From assembly GCF_900141815.1 (NCBI RefSeq), contig NZ_FQYR01000003.1:620001-684000 (forward strand): 64,000 nt of DNA, written 5' to 3'. The notes beneath the pieces are model-generated. The model had not been told where the DNA came from. It saw only the letters and a list, made by a program, of their open reading frames with translations, and ran no database searches. Both the position numbers and the translations under genes were made by a program. Below, piece by piece: positions 45,197 to 52,900 of this stretch; position 1 is the first letter of the stretch; each line of letters starts with the position of its first letter. This DNA comes from Rubritalea squalenifaciens DSM 18772. GTDB taxonomy: Bacteria; Verrucomicrobiota; Verrucomicrobiia; Verrucomicrobiales; Akkermansiaceae.

Positions 45197-45706
45197 ATGA
45201 GTGAGAATGCTATTTGGAAAGGCCGGCCATCACAGTGGGTGAATTTTATGGTGTTTGCCATTTGTGGGCTGGTAGTTGTGGGGGCTGCTATATGCGCTGT
45301 TTGGCTGTGGTCATGGCTTTGGCTGCTCATTCTCCCGGCTGTCTCTTGGGCAAGTTGGAAGTACCTGGAGGTCCGGTTTCGTGTCTACGAGCTAACTAGT
45401 GAACGACTGCGAATTTATGAGGGTGTGCTTAACCAGACAATCGATGAATTGGAGTTATATCGGGTAAAGGACATGACTATCGAAAGGCCATTTTGGCTGC
45501 GTATAGTAGGGCTGGGTACGCTGGTTCTGATCACCTCAGACAGGTCGCATCCAGAATTGCACATAGCAGCTATCAATGATGCCATGGGGCTCAGGGATCA
45601 GATGAGAACTTTGGTAGAGGGTCTCAGGGATCGCAAGAGAGTCCGTGAAATGGATTTTAGCTCAGATGGTGAGGGTGGAGAATTTGAGGAATTTGACTTT
45701 GAGTAG
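45197..45706 (+). CDS. Bacterial PH-domain membrane protein
   Basis: A 169-residue protein with two membrane helices (about 14-38 and 40-58) followed by a bPH_2 domain (about 60-145): VYELTSERLRIYEGVLNQTIDELELYRVKDM and LGTLVLITSDRSHPELHI are typical of the YdbS/YdbT-like family. The C-terminus is acidic. Function unknown. It may be cotranscribed with the MscS gene. It converges with the ribbon-helix-helix gene, 3 bp apart. Confidence 0.85.
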   Translation: MSENAIWKGRPSQWVNFMVFAICGLVVVGAAICAVWLWSWLWLLILPAVSWASWKYLEVRFRVYELTSERLRIYEGVLNQTIDELELYRVKDMTIERPFWLRIVGLGTLVLITSDRSHPELHIAAINDAMGLRDQMRTLVEGLRDRKRVREMDFSSDGEGGEFEEFDFE

Positions 45707-45709
45707 AAT

Positions 45710-45934
45710 TTAACTATAAAAATCTACGCGATTGGCCTCCTCTTGTGGAGTGGTAAGTTTCAGGATTTTGTTTACGGGGAGTCTCGCTAGTCGAGTGTCT
45801 CCCATGCGGCTCAGAAGTATTTTTTGAAGGTACTCCTCTAACGATTGTCTATTCTCGCTGGCTTGATTTTTCCAGATTGTGCAAACCTTTTTGGGGATTT
45901 GAATCCGTAATGTCTCATAGTTTTGCTTTTCCAT
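45710..45934 (-). CDS. Small ribbon-helix-helix-like protein
   Basis: A 74-residue protein. ETLRIQIPKKVCTIWKNQAS followed by RQSLEEYLQKILLSRM fits a ribbon-helix-helix DNA-binding fold (one strand, two helices), as found in antitoxins and small repressors. The C-terminal tail (about 48-74) would be the toxin-binding part in an antitoxin, but no toxin gene is adjacent: the neighbours are the PH-domain gene (convergent) and purL (upstream). It may be a stand-alone regulator or a remnant of a toxin-antitoxin pair. Confidence 0.65.
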   Translation of the reverse strand: MEKQNYETLRIQIPKKVCTIWKNQASENRQSLEEYLQKILLSRMGDTRLARLPVNKILKLTTPQEEANRVDFYS

Positions 45935-45982
45935 GAGACATAGAATGACATCGCTCTATGAAATGCGTGTGAAACAAAGATG

Positions 45983-46018
45983 AAAAAAACGCTTACCCGA
46001 AAAAGCTCAGGTAAGCGT
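45983..46018 (-). terminator. Rho-independent terminator after purL
   Basis: ACGCTTACC (45989-45997) and GGTAAGCGT (46010-46018) form a 9-bp stem; on the minus strand it is followed by a run of seven T (45989 to 45983). It lies 31 bp after the purL stop and before the ribbon-helix-helix gene. Confidence 0.88.
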
Positions 46019-46049
46019 CTAAAGTGATCGTGTGAGACTTCGTCGTTTA

Positions 46050-49000
46050 TTAGAGGAAGTACTCTACACCAGCGCGGAAGAGCGGCTGGTGCTTGTTACC
46101 CGGAACGTTCTTGGCGATATTTTCGCCGCGGCGCTCTGTGTGTCCCATTTTACCAAGTACTCGGCCACAAGGGCTGGTAATTCCCTCAATTGCGTAGAGA
46201 GATCCATTCGGGTTGAAGCGGATATCCATGGAGGGGTTGCCCTCTAAGTCAGTATACTGGGTAGCAATTTGTCCGTTGGCAGCAAGTGCTTTGATTTCTT
46301 CCTCTGTGGCGTAGAATTTGCCTTCACCGTGTGAGAAGGGGATGTTGTGGACATCGCCTACTTCTGTATTCGCGAGCCAAGGTGACTTGTTGGAAGCGAT
46401 TCTTGTGGTTGCGTAGCAAGCGATGTGGCGGCCAATATCGTTAAAGGTGAGGGTCGGTGCACCCGGTTGTGGGTCACGGATTTCGCCGTAAGGTACGAGA
46501 CCAGTTTTCACTAGTGCTTGGAAGCCGTTACAAATACCCAGTACAAGTCCGTCTCGCTTGTGAATCAGATCGTGAACTGCGTCTTTCACCTGTGGGTTGC
46601 GCAGAACGGTAGCGATGAACTTTCCGGAGCCGTCAGGTTCATCACCGGCAGAGAAACCACCAGGCAGCATGAGAATTTGAGATTCCCTGATTTGCTGGGC
46701 GAATGCTGCGAGTGATTCCTCCACAGCTTGCGATGTCAGGTTGCGGAACACGAGGATGCTAGAGTCTGCACCTGCTTGTTCAAATGCCTTAGCTGAGTCG
46801 TATTCACAGTTGGTTCCAGGGAAGGCTGGCACGATCACACGCGGCTTGGCTGCTCCTGTGATCAAATTGACAGACTTGCGAGGGGAGAGTTCGCCTGCAT
46901 AGTTGAAGGTCTCCAACTCTGAGTGCGCAGCTTTGACGTTACTAGGGTAGGTTGACTCCAGAGTTCCGGTCCAAGCCGCTGCCATTTCTTTAACAGGCAT
47001 GAGGACATCGCCAACTTTGATGGAGCCACAGTCACAGGTGTGACCGATCTTGACCGCATCGAGTGCTTCAGGGAGAACCTCACCTTGGGCTACTTCTATG
47101 ATGAAGTGGAAATAGCGCTCACGGAAGAGCTCTTCGCTATCGATGGTCAATTCAGCGCCGATGCCATTACCAAATGCCATTTTTGAGATACCCACTGCAA
47201 TGCCTCCTTCAGCGAGGGAATGCATGGCTCGTACTTTGCCGTCAGCATTGAGCGCATAGAGGATGTCAGCGTATTCCTTGAGCTTCTCAAAGTCAGGGAG
47301 GTAGTGTTCGTCACGAGGAGTGCTTACGAGGAAGATCTCGCTGTCTGTAGATTTAAACTCAGGTGAAACCGCTAGAGTGGTTTTACCTGGAGCTACAGCA
47401 AAAGAGACGAGGGTAGGTGGAACATCGATTTCGTTGAATGATCCAGACATGGAGTCCTTGCCACCAATGGCGCCAAGGCGAAGTTCGTTCTGAGCGGTGA
47501 AAGCTCCTAGCAATGCGGCAAACGGTTTGCCCCATCGTGCTGGATCTGTACCGAGCTTTTCGAAGTATTCCTGCAGGGTCAGTCGAATATCACTGAGATG
47601 TGCACCTGCAGCCACGATACGGCAGACAGACTCAGTGACCGCGTAGAGAGCACCATGGTATGGAGACCAGGTTGCGATATTCGGATTGAAGCCCCATGAC
47701 ATGAAGGAGCATGTCGTGGTGTCCCCGCTGATAAGGGGAAGCTTGGCAACCATCGCGTCAACAGGAGTCAGCTGGTGCTTGCCTCCAAATGGGCTGAGCA
47801 CGGTGCCAGCACCGATGGAGGAGTCGAACTGTTCGCCGAGGCCTTTTTGGCCACAGGAATTGAGGTCACTGAGAGCGGTTTTGAATTTTTCCTCTGTGGA
47901 GCCAGCAGCTTCAACGGGTGGGATGGCTTTCTCAAGTGGGCTTTCAGGGCTTGGAGCCGTGACAGTGACATCTGCATCCATAGTGACACCGTTCGTGTCT
48001 AGGAATGCTCGTGAGAAGTTAACGATGGTCTTGCCGCGCCAGTTGATGACGAGTCGTCCAGTGTCAGTGACGTCAGCCACCTTGGAGCATTCCAGGTTTT
48101 CCTTGTCACACTCAGCCATGAAGTAGTCGATCTCGGAAGGGTCGACACAGATGGCCATGCGTTCCTGCGATTCAGAAATAGCGAGCTCAGTGCCGTCGAG
48201 GCCGTCGTACTTTTTCTTAACGGCATCAAGATTGATCTCAAGGGAGGGAGCAATTTCACCGATCGCAACTGAAACACCACCTGCACCAAAGTCGTTACAG
48301 ACCTTGATTTTCTGAGCCAGTTCAGATTTGCGGAAGAGTCGCTGAATCTTGCGTTCAGTAGGAGCATCACCTTTTTGGACTTCAGCTGAATTTTCGAGAG
48401 CGGTATCAGTGTGCTCTTTGGAGGAGCCTGTAGCTCCGCCTACACCGTCACGGCCTGTACGTCCACCGATCAGGAGAATAACATCACCAGCAGATGGGCT
48501 TCCGCGGAAGACATTCTTCTTGGGAGCTGCCGCTACTACTGCACCGATCTCCATGCGCTTGGCAACGTAGTTCGGGTGATAGACCTCTGAAACCTGTCCT
48601 GTGGCGAGGCCGATCTGGTTACCGTAGGAGGAGTAACCGTCTGCAGCGCCTTTACAAATCTTGCGTTGTGGAAGCTTGCCAGGAATGGTCTCTGCGAATG
48701 GAGTGCGTGGGTCTGCGGCGCCGGTCACACGCATGGCTTGGAACACGTAGGAACGACCAGAAAGCGGGTCACGGATACAGCCGCCGAGGCATGTCGCAGC
48801 ACCACCAAAGGGTTCGATTTCTGTTGGGTGGTTATGCGTCTCATTCTTGAACATGAGAAGCCACTCTTGTTCTTCATCATCCACATCGACAGGAATGACA
48901 ATGGAGGCCGCATTGATCTCTTCAGAAACTTCCACATTGTCGAGTTCGCCAGTTTTGCGAAGCACTTTCATCCCCATGAGCGCGATATCCATGAGAGTCT

Positions 49001-49802
49001 CTGGGCGAGTCTCGATCTTGTCGCCATAGACGTCTTCACGTGTCTCTTGGTAGCGGACGTAAGCCTTCTGTACGTATTCTGCGCCATTCTCGAACTCAAC
49101 CTTGTTGAGTCGTGTAGCGAAGGTGGTGTGACGGCAGTGATCAGACCAGTAGGTGTCGAGCATTTTGATTTCGGTGATGCTCGGGTTACGCTTCTCTTGA
49201 TCACGGAAATAACTCTGGGTGAAGACCATGTCAGCGAGGGACATGGCGAGTCCCATTTCAGAGCGCTTGACTGAGAGTTCCTCTTCAGTCGCGTCGATAA
49301 ACCAGTCAAGGATCTCTACATCAGCAGGAACATCAACTTTGAGAGCGAGGGACTCAGGAAGCTCCATAGAAGCTTCACGCGAGTCTACGGCGTTGATGAC
49401 GTATTCTTTGACTGCTTCAAGTTGCTCTGCTGAGAGTTCCCCTTTGAGAACGATGACTCTTGCCGACGCAACGAGTGGGCGCTCGTTGTGTGTAAGGATC
49501 TGAACGCACTGTGCTGCGGAGTCAGCGCGCTGATCAAATTGGCCAGGGAGATATTCCACCGCAAAAGCTATTTCATCGGAGCCGGTTTCCAGTGTTGGTG
49601 AGGCGGTTTCCACCTGTGGCTCAGAGAGAATGAGTTGCTTGGCGTTTTCAAATTCCTCATCGGAGAGGCCGTCGACATCGTAGCGCTGGATGACGCGTAC
49701 GGATTTCAAAGCTGTGAGAGCTAGGTTCTCACGAAGGTCGTGTAGGAGTTCTTTAGCTGGGGTATTGAACTCGTTTTGTTTTTCGACAAAAACGCGGTGC
49801 AT
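46050..49802 (-). CDS. purL: Phosphoribosylformylglycinamidine synthase, single-chain form
   Basis: A 1250-residue large PurL, as in Proteobacteria, rather than the split PurS/PurL/PurQ form. The synthase part has SDHCRHTTF near residue 235 and the ATP-binding HNHPTEIEPFGGAATCLGGCIRD segment. The C-terminal glutamine amidotransferase domain (about 990-1250) begins PRVIVPAFPGTNCEYDSA and carries the nucleophilic Cys in LGICNGFQALVKTG and the His of SHGEGKFY. It makes FGAM from FGAR, glutamine and ATP in purine synthesis. It is transcribed alone, flanked by terminators on both sides. Confidence 0.97.
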   Translation of the reverse strand: MHRVFVEKQNEFNTPAKELLHDLRENLALTALKSVRVIQRYDVDGLSDEEFENAKQLILSEPQVETASPTLETGSDEIAFAVEYLPGQFDQRADSAAQCVQILTHNERPLVASARVIVLKGELSAEQLEAVKEYVINAVDSREASMELPESLALKVDVPADVEILDWFIDATEEELSVKRSEMGLAMSLADMVFTQSYFRDQEKRNPSITEIKMLDTYWSDHCRHTTFATRLNKVEFENGAEYVQKAYVRYQETREDVYGDKIETRPETLMDIALMGMKVLRKTGELDNVEVSEEINAASIVIPVDVDDEEQEWLLMFKNETHNHPTEIEPFGGAATCLGGCIRDPLSGRSYVFQAMRVTGAADPRTPFAETIPGKLPQRKICKGAADGYSSYGNQIGLATGQVSEVYHPNYVAKRMEIGAVVAAAPKKNVFRGSPSAGDVILLIGGRTGRDGVGGATGSSKEHTDTALENSAEVQKGDAPTERKIQRLFRKSELAQKIKVCNDFGAGGVSVAIGEIAPSLEINLDAVKKKYDGLDGTELAISESQERMAICVDPSEIDYFMAECDKENLECSKVADVTDTGRLVINWRGKTIVNFSRAFLDTNGVTMDADVTVTAPSPESPLEKAIPPVEAAGSTEEKFKTALSDLNSCGQKGLGEQFDSSIGAGTVLSPFGGKHQLTPVDAMVAKLPLISGDTTTCSFMSWGFNPNIATWSPYHGALYAVTESVCRIVAAGAHLSDIRLTLQEYFEKLGTDPARWGKPFAALLGAFTAQNELRLGAIGGKDSMSGSFNEIDVPPTLVSFAVAPGKTTLAVSPEFKSTDSEIFLVSTPRDEHYLPDFEKLKEYADILYALNADGKVRAMHSLAEGGIAVGISKMAFGNGIGAELTIDSEELFRERYFHFIIEVAQGEVLPEALDAVKIGHTCDCGSIKVGDVLMPVKEMAAAWTGTLESTYPSNVKAAHSELETFNYAGELSPRKSVNLITGAAKPRVIVPAFPGTNCEYDSAKAFEQAGADSSILVFRNLTSQAVEESLAAFAQQIRESQILMLPGGFSAGDEPDGSGKFIATVLRNPQVKDAVHDLIHKRDGLVLGICNGFQALVKTGLVPYGEIRDPQPGAPTLTFNDIGRHIACYATTRIASNKSPWLANTEVGDVHNIPFSHGEGKFYATEEEIKALAANGQIATQYTDLEGNPSMDIRFNPNGSLYAIEGITSPCGRVLGKMGHTERRGENIAKNVPGNKHQPLFRAGVEYFL

Positions 49803-49915
49803 CTTGAAGTGAAATTGTTGGGATGATCAGAAAAGGGCGTAAGGGAGTGAGTAGGCGATGATTGGGGGAAGGGCAAGTGGGATTTTGTCTAATCGGGCAC
49901 TTAGATGGAGGGAAT

Positions 49916-49945
49916 GAAAAAGCCCCCACCTTAGAGGTGAGGGCT
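49916..49945 (-). terminator. Rho-independent terminator after the pilT pair
   Basis: AGCCC-C-CACCT (49921-49931) pairs with AGGTG-A-GGGCT (49935-49945) with one internal mismatch and a TAG loop; on the minus strand five T follow. It lies 30 bp beyond the stop of the PilT-family gene at 49975 and before purL. Confidence 0.85.
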
Positions 49946-49974
49946 AGTGATTGTCATTGGTTTGCGGGGTACTT

Positions 49975-51084
49975 CTAGTGCTCCATAGGGTTTTCACCAG
50001 AAGCATCACCCAGGTGAGCGCTTTCGGCTGGCAAGAAGCGCTTGAAGCGGGTCTTGTCGATTGCCTTCATGTAGGCCTCCTCTGGGCTGACGATGCCTTC
50101 ACGGAGTTTGTCCCAGATAGCTTCATCCATGAACTGCATGCCATCAGCTTTACCCTGAGTAATCACGTCATAAAGCTTCTGGGTCTTACCTTCACGAATG
50201 ATGGAAGATACAGCAGGAGTGGAGAACATGATTTCGTTAACCGCCACTCGACCAGGCTTGTCGACTCGTTTCATGAGCAGCTGGGCAAGAACGCCCTCTA
50301 GGGATGCGGCCAGCATGGTGCGCACCTGTGACTGCTGGTCAGCAGGGAAGACGTCAATAATACGGTCAACTGTCTTACGGGCATTGTTGGTGTGCAATGT
50401 GCCAAAGACTAGAAGTCCAGTCTCAGCAGCAGTAAGCGCCAATGAAATGGTTTCAAGGTCACGCATCTCACCAACGAGCACAATATCAGCATCTTCACGA
50501 AGTGATGCACGAAGCCCGTCAGAGAAGGTGGGGCACTGCATAGGGACCTCGCGCTGAGTGATGATGGATTTCTTGTTTCCATGAACGAACTCAATTGGTT
50601 CCTCTACGGTAATGATGTGCCTGTTGTAGTTGGTATTAATGTAATCGAGGAGTGCTGCCAGGGTTGTAGATTTACCTGAGCCTGTCGGGCCTGTGACAAG
50701 GACGAGGCCTGAACGGATGGTGGCAAAGCGTTTCACAACCTCTGGGATGCCGAGTTGCTCAAGAGAGGCAATCTTGGTTGGGATGAGACGGAAAACTGCT
50801 CCTAGCCCATTCTTCTGCTTTAGGTAGTTACAGCGGAATCGGGACTGCTCGTCCATTTCGTAGGCAAAGTCGAGGTCGCCGCCATTCAGGTAGTCTTCAA
50901 ATGGTCCAGGCTCGCAAATTTCAGCGAGCATTTGGCGGAAAGATTCGCCCTCGAGGACGGGTTCGTCGGGAATGGCGGAGACGCCGCCATGAATACGGAG
51001 TTTTGGTGGAGAGCCTTCTGAAAGGTGCAAGTCAGAGCCACCATGTTCTACAAGGTACTTAAAATATTTGTCGATAATTGCCAT
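49975..51084 (-). CDS. PilT-family type IV pilus retraction ATPase (1)
   Basis: A 369-residue secretion ATPase. An N-terminal PAS-like domain (1-105, GGSDLHLSEGSPPKLRIHG) is followed by the RecA-like domain with Walker A GPTGSGKST at 132-140, ITVEEPIEF (Asp box), Walker B VGEMRDLETISLAL and the His box GTLHTNNA. The VSSIIREGK segment matches the AIRNLIRE motif of PilT, supporting a retraction role. It powers pilus depolymerisation at the cytoplasmic face. It follows the other pilT-type gene by 30 bp. Confidence 0.93.
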   Translation of the reverse strand: MAIIDKYFKYLVEHGGSDLHLSEGSPPKLRIHGGVSAIPDEPVLEGESFRQMLAEICEPGPFEDYLNGGDLDFAYEMDEQSRFRCNYLKQKNGLGAVFRLIPTKIASLEQLGIPEVVKRFATIRSGLVLVTGPTGSGKSTTLAALLDYINTNYNRHIITVEEPIEFVHGNKKSIITQREVPMQCPTFSDGLRASLREDADIVLVGEMRDLETISLALTAAETGLLVFGTLHTNNARKTVDRIIDVFPADQQSQVRTMLAASLEGVLAQLLMKRVDKPGRVAVNEIMFSTPAVSSIIREGKTQKLYDVITQGKADGMQFMDEAIWDKLREGIVSPEEAYMKAIDKTRFKRFLPAESAHLGDASGENPMEH

Positions 51085-51114
51085 ATGATTACAGCGGTAA
51101 AAATTTAAAAATGA

Positions 51115-52197
51115 TTAAGATTGGAAGTAAGACTGCATGAGCGCTTTGTCTTCACATCTGAAGAGAGCTTCTTCCTGTGTGATGAGACCTTTCGCGTACA
51201 GATTCTTAAGTGACTCATCCATAGTCACCATGCCAACATTTTTACCTGTTTGCATGATGCCTGGCAGCATGAAGGTCTTGCCGTCACGAATAGTCGCTGC
51301 AGTAGCTGCAGTGTTCACCAGAAGCTCCAGGGCGAGCTCACGGCCAGTTCCATCAGCACGAGGTACAAGCTGCTGGGAAATGATGCCTCTCAGTGATTCA
51401 GCCACCATGATGCGGATTTGCTCCCTTTGGTCGGTCGGGAAAACATCCAAAATACGGTCCAGTGTGCGAGGTGCATTACCAGTGTGTAGTGTCGCTAGAA
51501 CCAAGTGTCCAGTTTCCGCAGCGGTAAGGGCAAGGGAGATGGTCTCCAGATCGCGCATTTCACCAACCATGATAATATCAGGATCTTCTCGAAGTGCGCC
51601 TCTCAAGGCTCTTGGATAAGACTCGGTGTGCGTGTGAACTTCACGCTGGTTGATATGGCAACCTTTGGATTCGAAAACATACTCAATCGGATCTTCAAGG
51701 GTGAGAATGTGATCTTGCCTGTCCTTGTTAATGAAATCGACCAATGCCGCCAATGTGGTAGATTTACCGGAACCCACAGATCCTGTTACGAGAATCAATC
51801 CGTTGTGATAACGCGTCAATGGGACAAGGTGTTCCATGGGTAGCTGGAGCTCCTCCATACTGCGGATACGCGTGTTGATGATACGAAAAACGATGTCGTA
51901 TCCGAGGCGCTGTCTAACTACGGATGCACGGAAGCGGCCAAAGTCATTCTGATAGGCAAAGTCAACATCACCGACTGCCTCGAGACGCTCCATTTGCTCT
52001 CTTGTAAGGAATGAGCGCATGAGTGTTTCGGTCTGTTCTGCCGTCAGTGGTGGAGCATCTTCCCAGACTGGTTGGAGTTTGCCATAACGCCTCCATGCTG
52101 GTGGGAACATTGTGGCAAGGTGAATGTCCGAGCATTCGTATTCGACGCCGATCTGGAGATAGGTGTCTACGTGGTTATATACAGGAATATCTGACAT
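51115..52197 (-). CDS. PilT-family type IV pilus ATPase (2)
   Basis: A 360-residue paralogue of the next gene. Walker A GSVGSGKST lies at 139-147, with LTLEDPIEYVFE, GEMRDLETISLALTAAETGH and TLHTGNAPRTLDRI following. The C-terminal motif reads ATIRDGKTFMLPG, so it is a PilT/PilU-type motor rather than PilB. Having two retraction ATPases side by side is common (PilT plus PilU). It is the first gene of the minus-strand pair and divergent from the secretin gene, with a 703-bp gap. Confidence 0.92.
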   Translation of the reverse strand: MSDIPVYNHVDTYLQIGVEYECSDIHLATMFPPAWRRYGKLQPVWEDAPPLTAEQTETLMRSFLTREQMERLEAVGDVDFAYQNDFGRFRASVVRQRLGYDIVFRIINTRIRSMEELQLPMEHLVPLTRYHNGLILVTGSVGSGKSTTLAALVDFINKDRQDHILTLEDPIEYVFESKGCHINQREVHTHTESYPRALRGALREDPDIIMVGEMRDLETISLALTAAETGHLVLATLHTGNAPRTLDRILDVFPTDQREQIRIMVAESLRGIISQQLVPRADGTGRELALELLVNTAATAATIRDGKTFMLPGIMQTGKNVGMVTMDESLKNLYAKGLITQEEALFRCEDKALMQSYFQS

Positions 52198-52299
52198 ATG
52201 AGTTTTTGAGTAATTCGGTAATTGGGCTATAAACTCAGTTTGGGTTCGGTGATTTGATGAATTGGCTGTGATTCCGGTATGGTGGTTTTATTGGAGTAG

Positions 52300-52351
52300 T
52301 CCGCGCGGCCAATTCTTGATGTGTAGTCAAGATGTTGGTGCTTTGCGCGGA
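52300..52351. other. Nested stem structure in pilT leader region
   Basis: Three stems nest: TCCGCGC (52300-52306) with GCGCGGA (52345-52351); CCAA (52309-52312) with TTGG (52335-52338); TCTTGA (52314-52319) with TCAAGA (52327-52332), closing a 7-nt loop. It is 103 bp before the pilT-type start on the minus strand. No T-tract follows on either strand, so it is not a simple terminator. It may be part of a leader RNA, a small RNA or a DNA-level site. Confidence 0.45.
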
Positions 52352-52584
52352 GGAATGTTATCTCTTCATTTCATCACACATGGTATAGAGTGCACTTAAG
52401 AAAACAGGGAAATAGAATATGACACGCAAAAAATGACCCAAATAGGTGAAGTTTTTTTGGATGTTTACATAGGCATCTGGTTTTCAGGTGGTCTGGATGA
52501 GATGTGCGTGGAGCTTATGGCAGCATGCTTGAGGTGTGAATAATTAATGTTGACGTATAATTTAGATGTATTAAATGTGTACCC

Positions 52585-52755
52585 ATGAACACGTTTAGTG
52601 CTTATGTTATGTCCCAAGTGGAAAAATTACTTCGTTTTCTGGCCTCGATGAAGTCCAGGCGTAGCATGAATCAAGTGGCTGAGCAGTTAGAGTTGCCTTT
52701 TGGGGTGAAGAGTCATTTTCAGGTTAATTCGAGTGTGCGACGCAAGCATCGCTGA
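52585..52755 (+). CDS. Possible small basic protein (56 aa)
   Basis: An open frame from ATG 52585 to TGA 52753-52755. The product is basic, with VEKLLRFLASMKSRR and MNQVAEQLELPFGVKSHF, which could form short helices like part of a helix-turn-helix, and a tail ending SSVRRKHR. No Shine-Dalgarno is visible. It lies upstream of the secretin gene on the same strand. Short length and no known family make this tentative. Confidence 0.35.
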   Translation: MNTFSAYVMSQVEKLLRFLASMKSRRSMNQVAEQLELPFGVKSHFQVNSSVRRKHR

Positions 52756-52900
52756 ATAGAGGGGTAATTTTGGCATTGTGAACTAAATCTCACCAATACC
52801 TATTTAGGCTTTGAATTCATCGAGCCAAACGTAGTAGATAAATTTTCACATTTTCCGCTTAGTGTACGGACCCTATCTGTGTATAAGCACCATCAAAACC

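Larger units (their letters stand above)
52198..52900. other. Long intergenic region between pilT and secretin genes
   Basis: These 703 bp separate the two divergent pilus units. They are AT-rich (the 52380-52580 part especially) and hold a nested hairpin at 52300-52351 and a possible 56-codon gene at 52585-52755. TTGACG immediately followed by TATAAT occurs at about 52550-52561, too close together to be one promoter but promoter-like. Nothing else coding is visible; control of both pilus units must lie here. Confidence 0.6.

Noticed and set aside
47686-49274. Several plus-strand frames up to 202 codons opposite purL
   Set aside because: PurL motifs are continuous through the region, so these are chance antisense frames.
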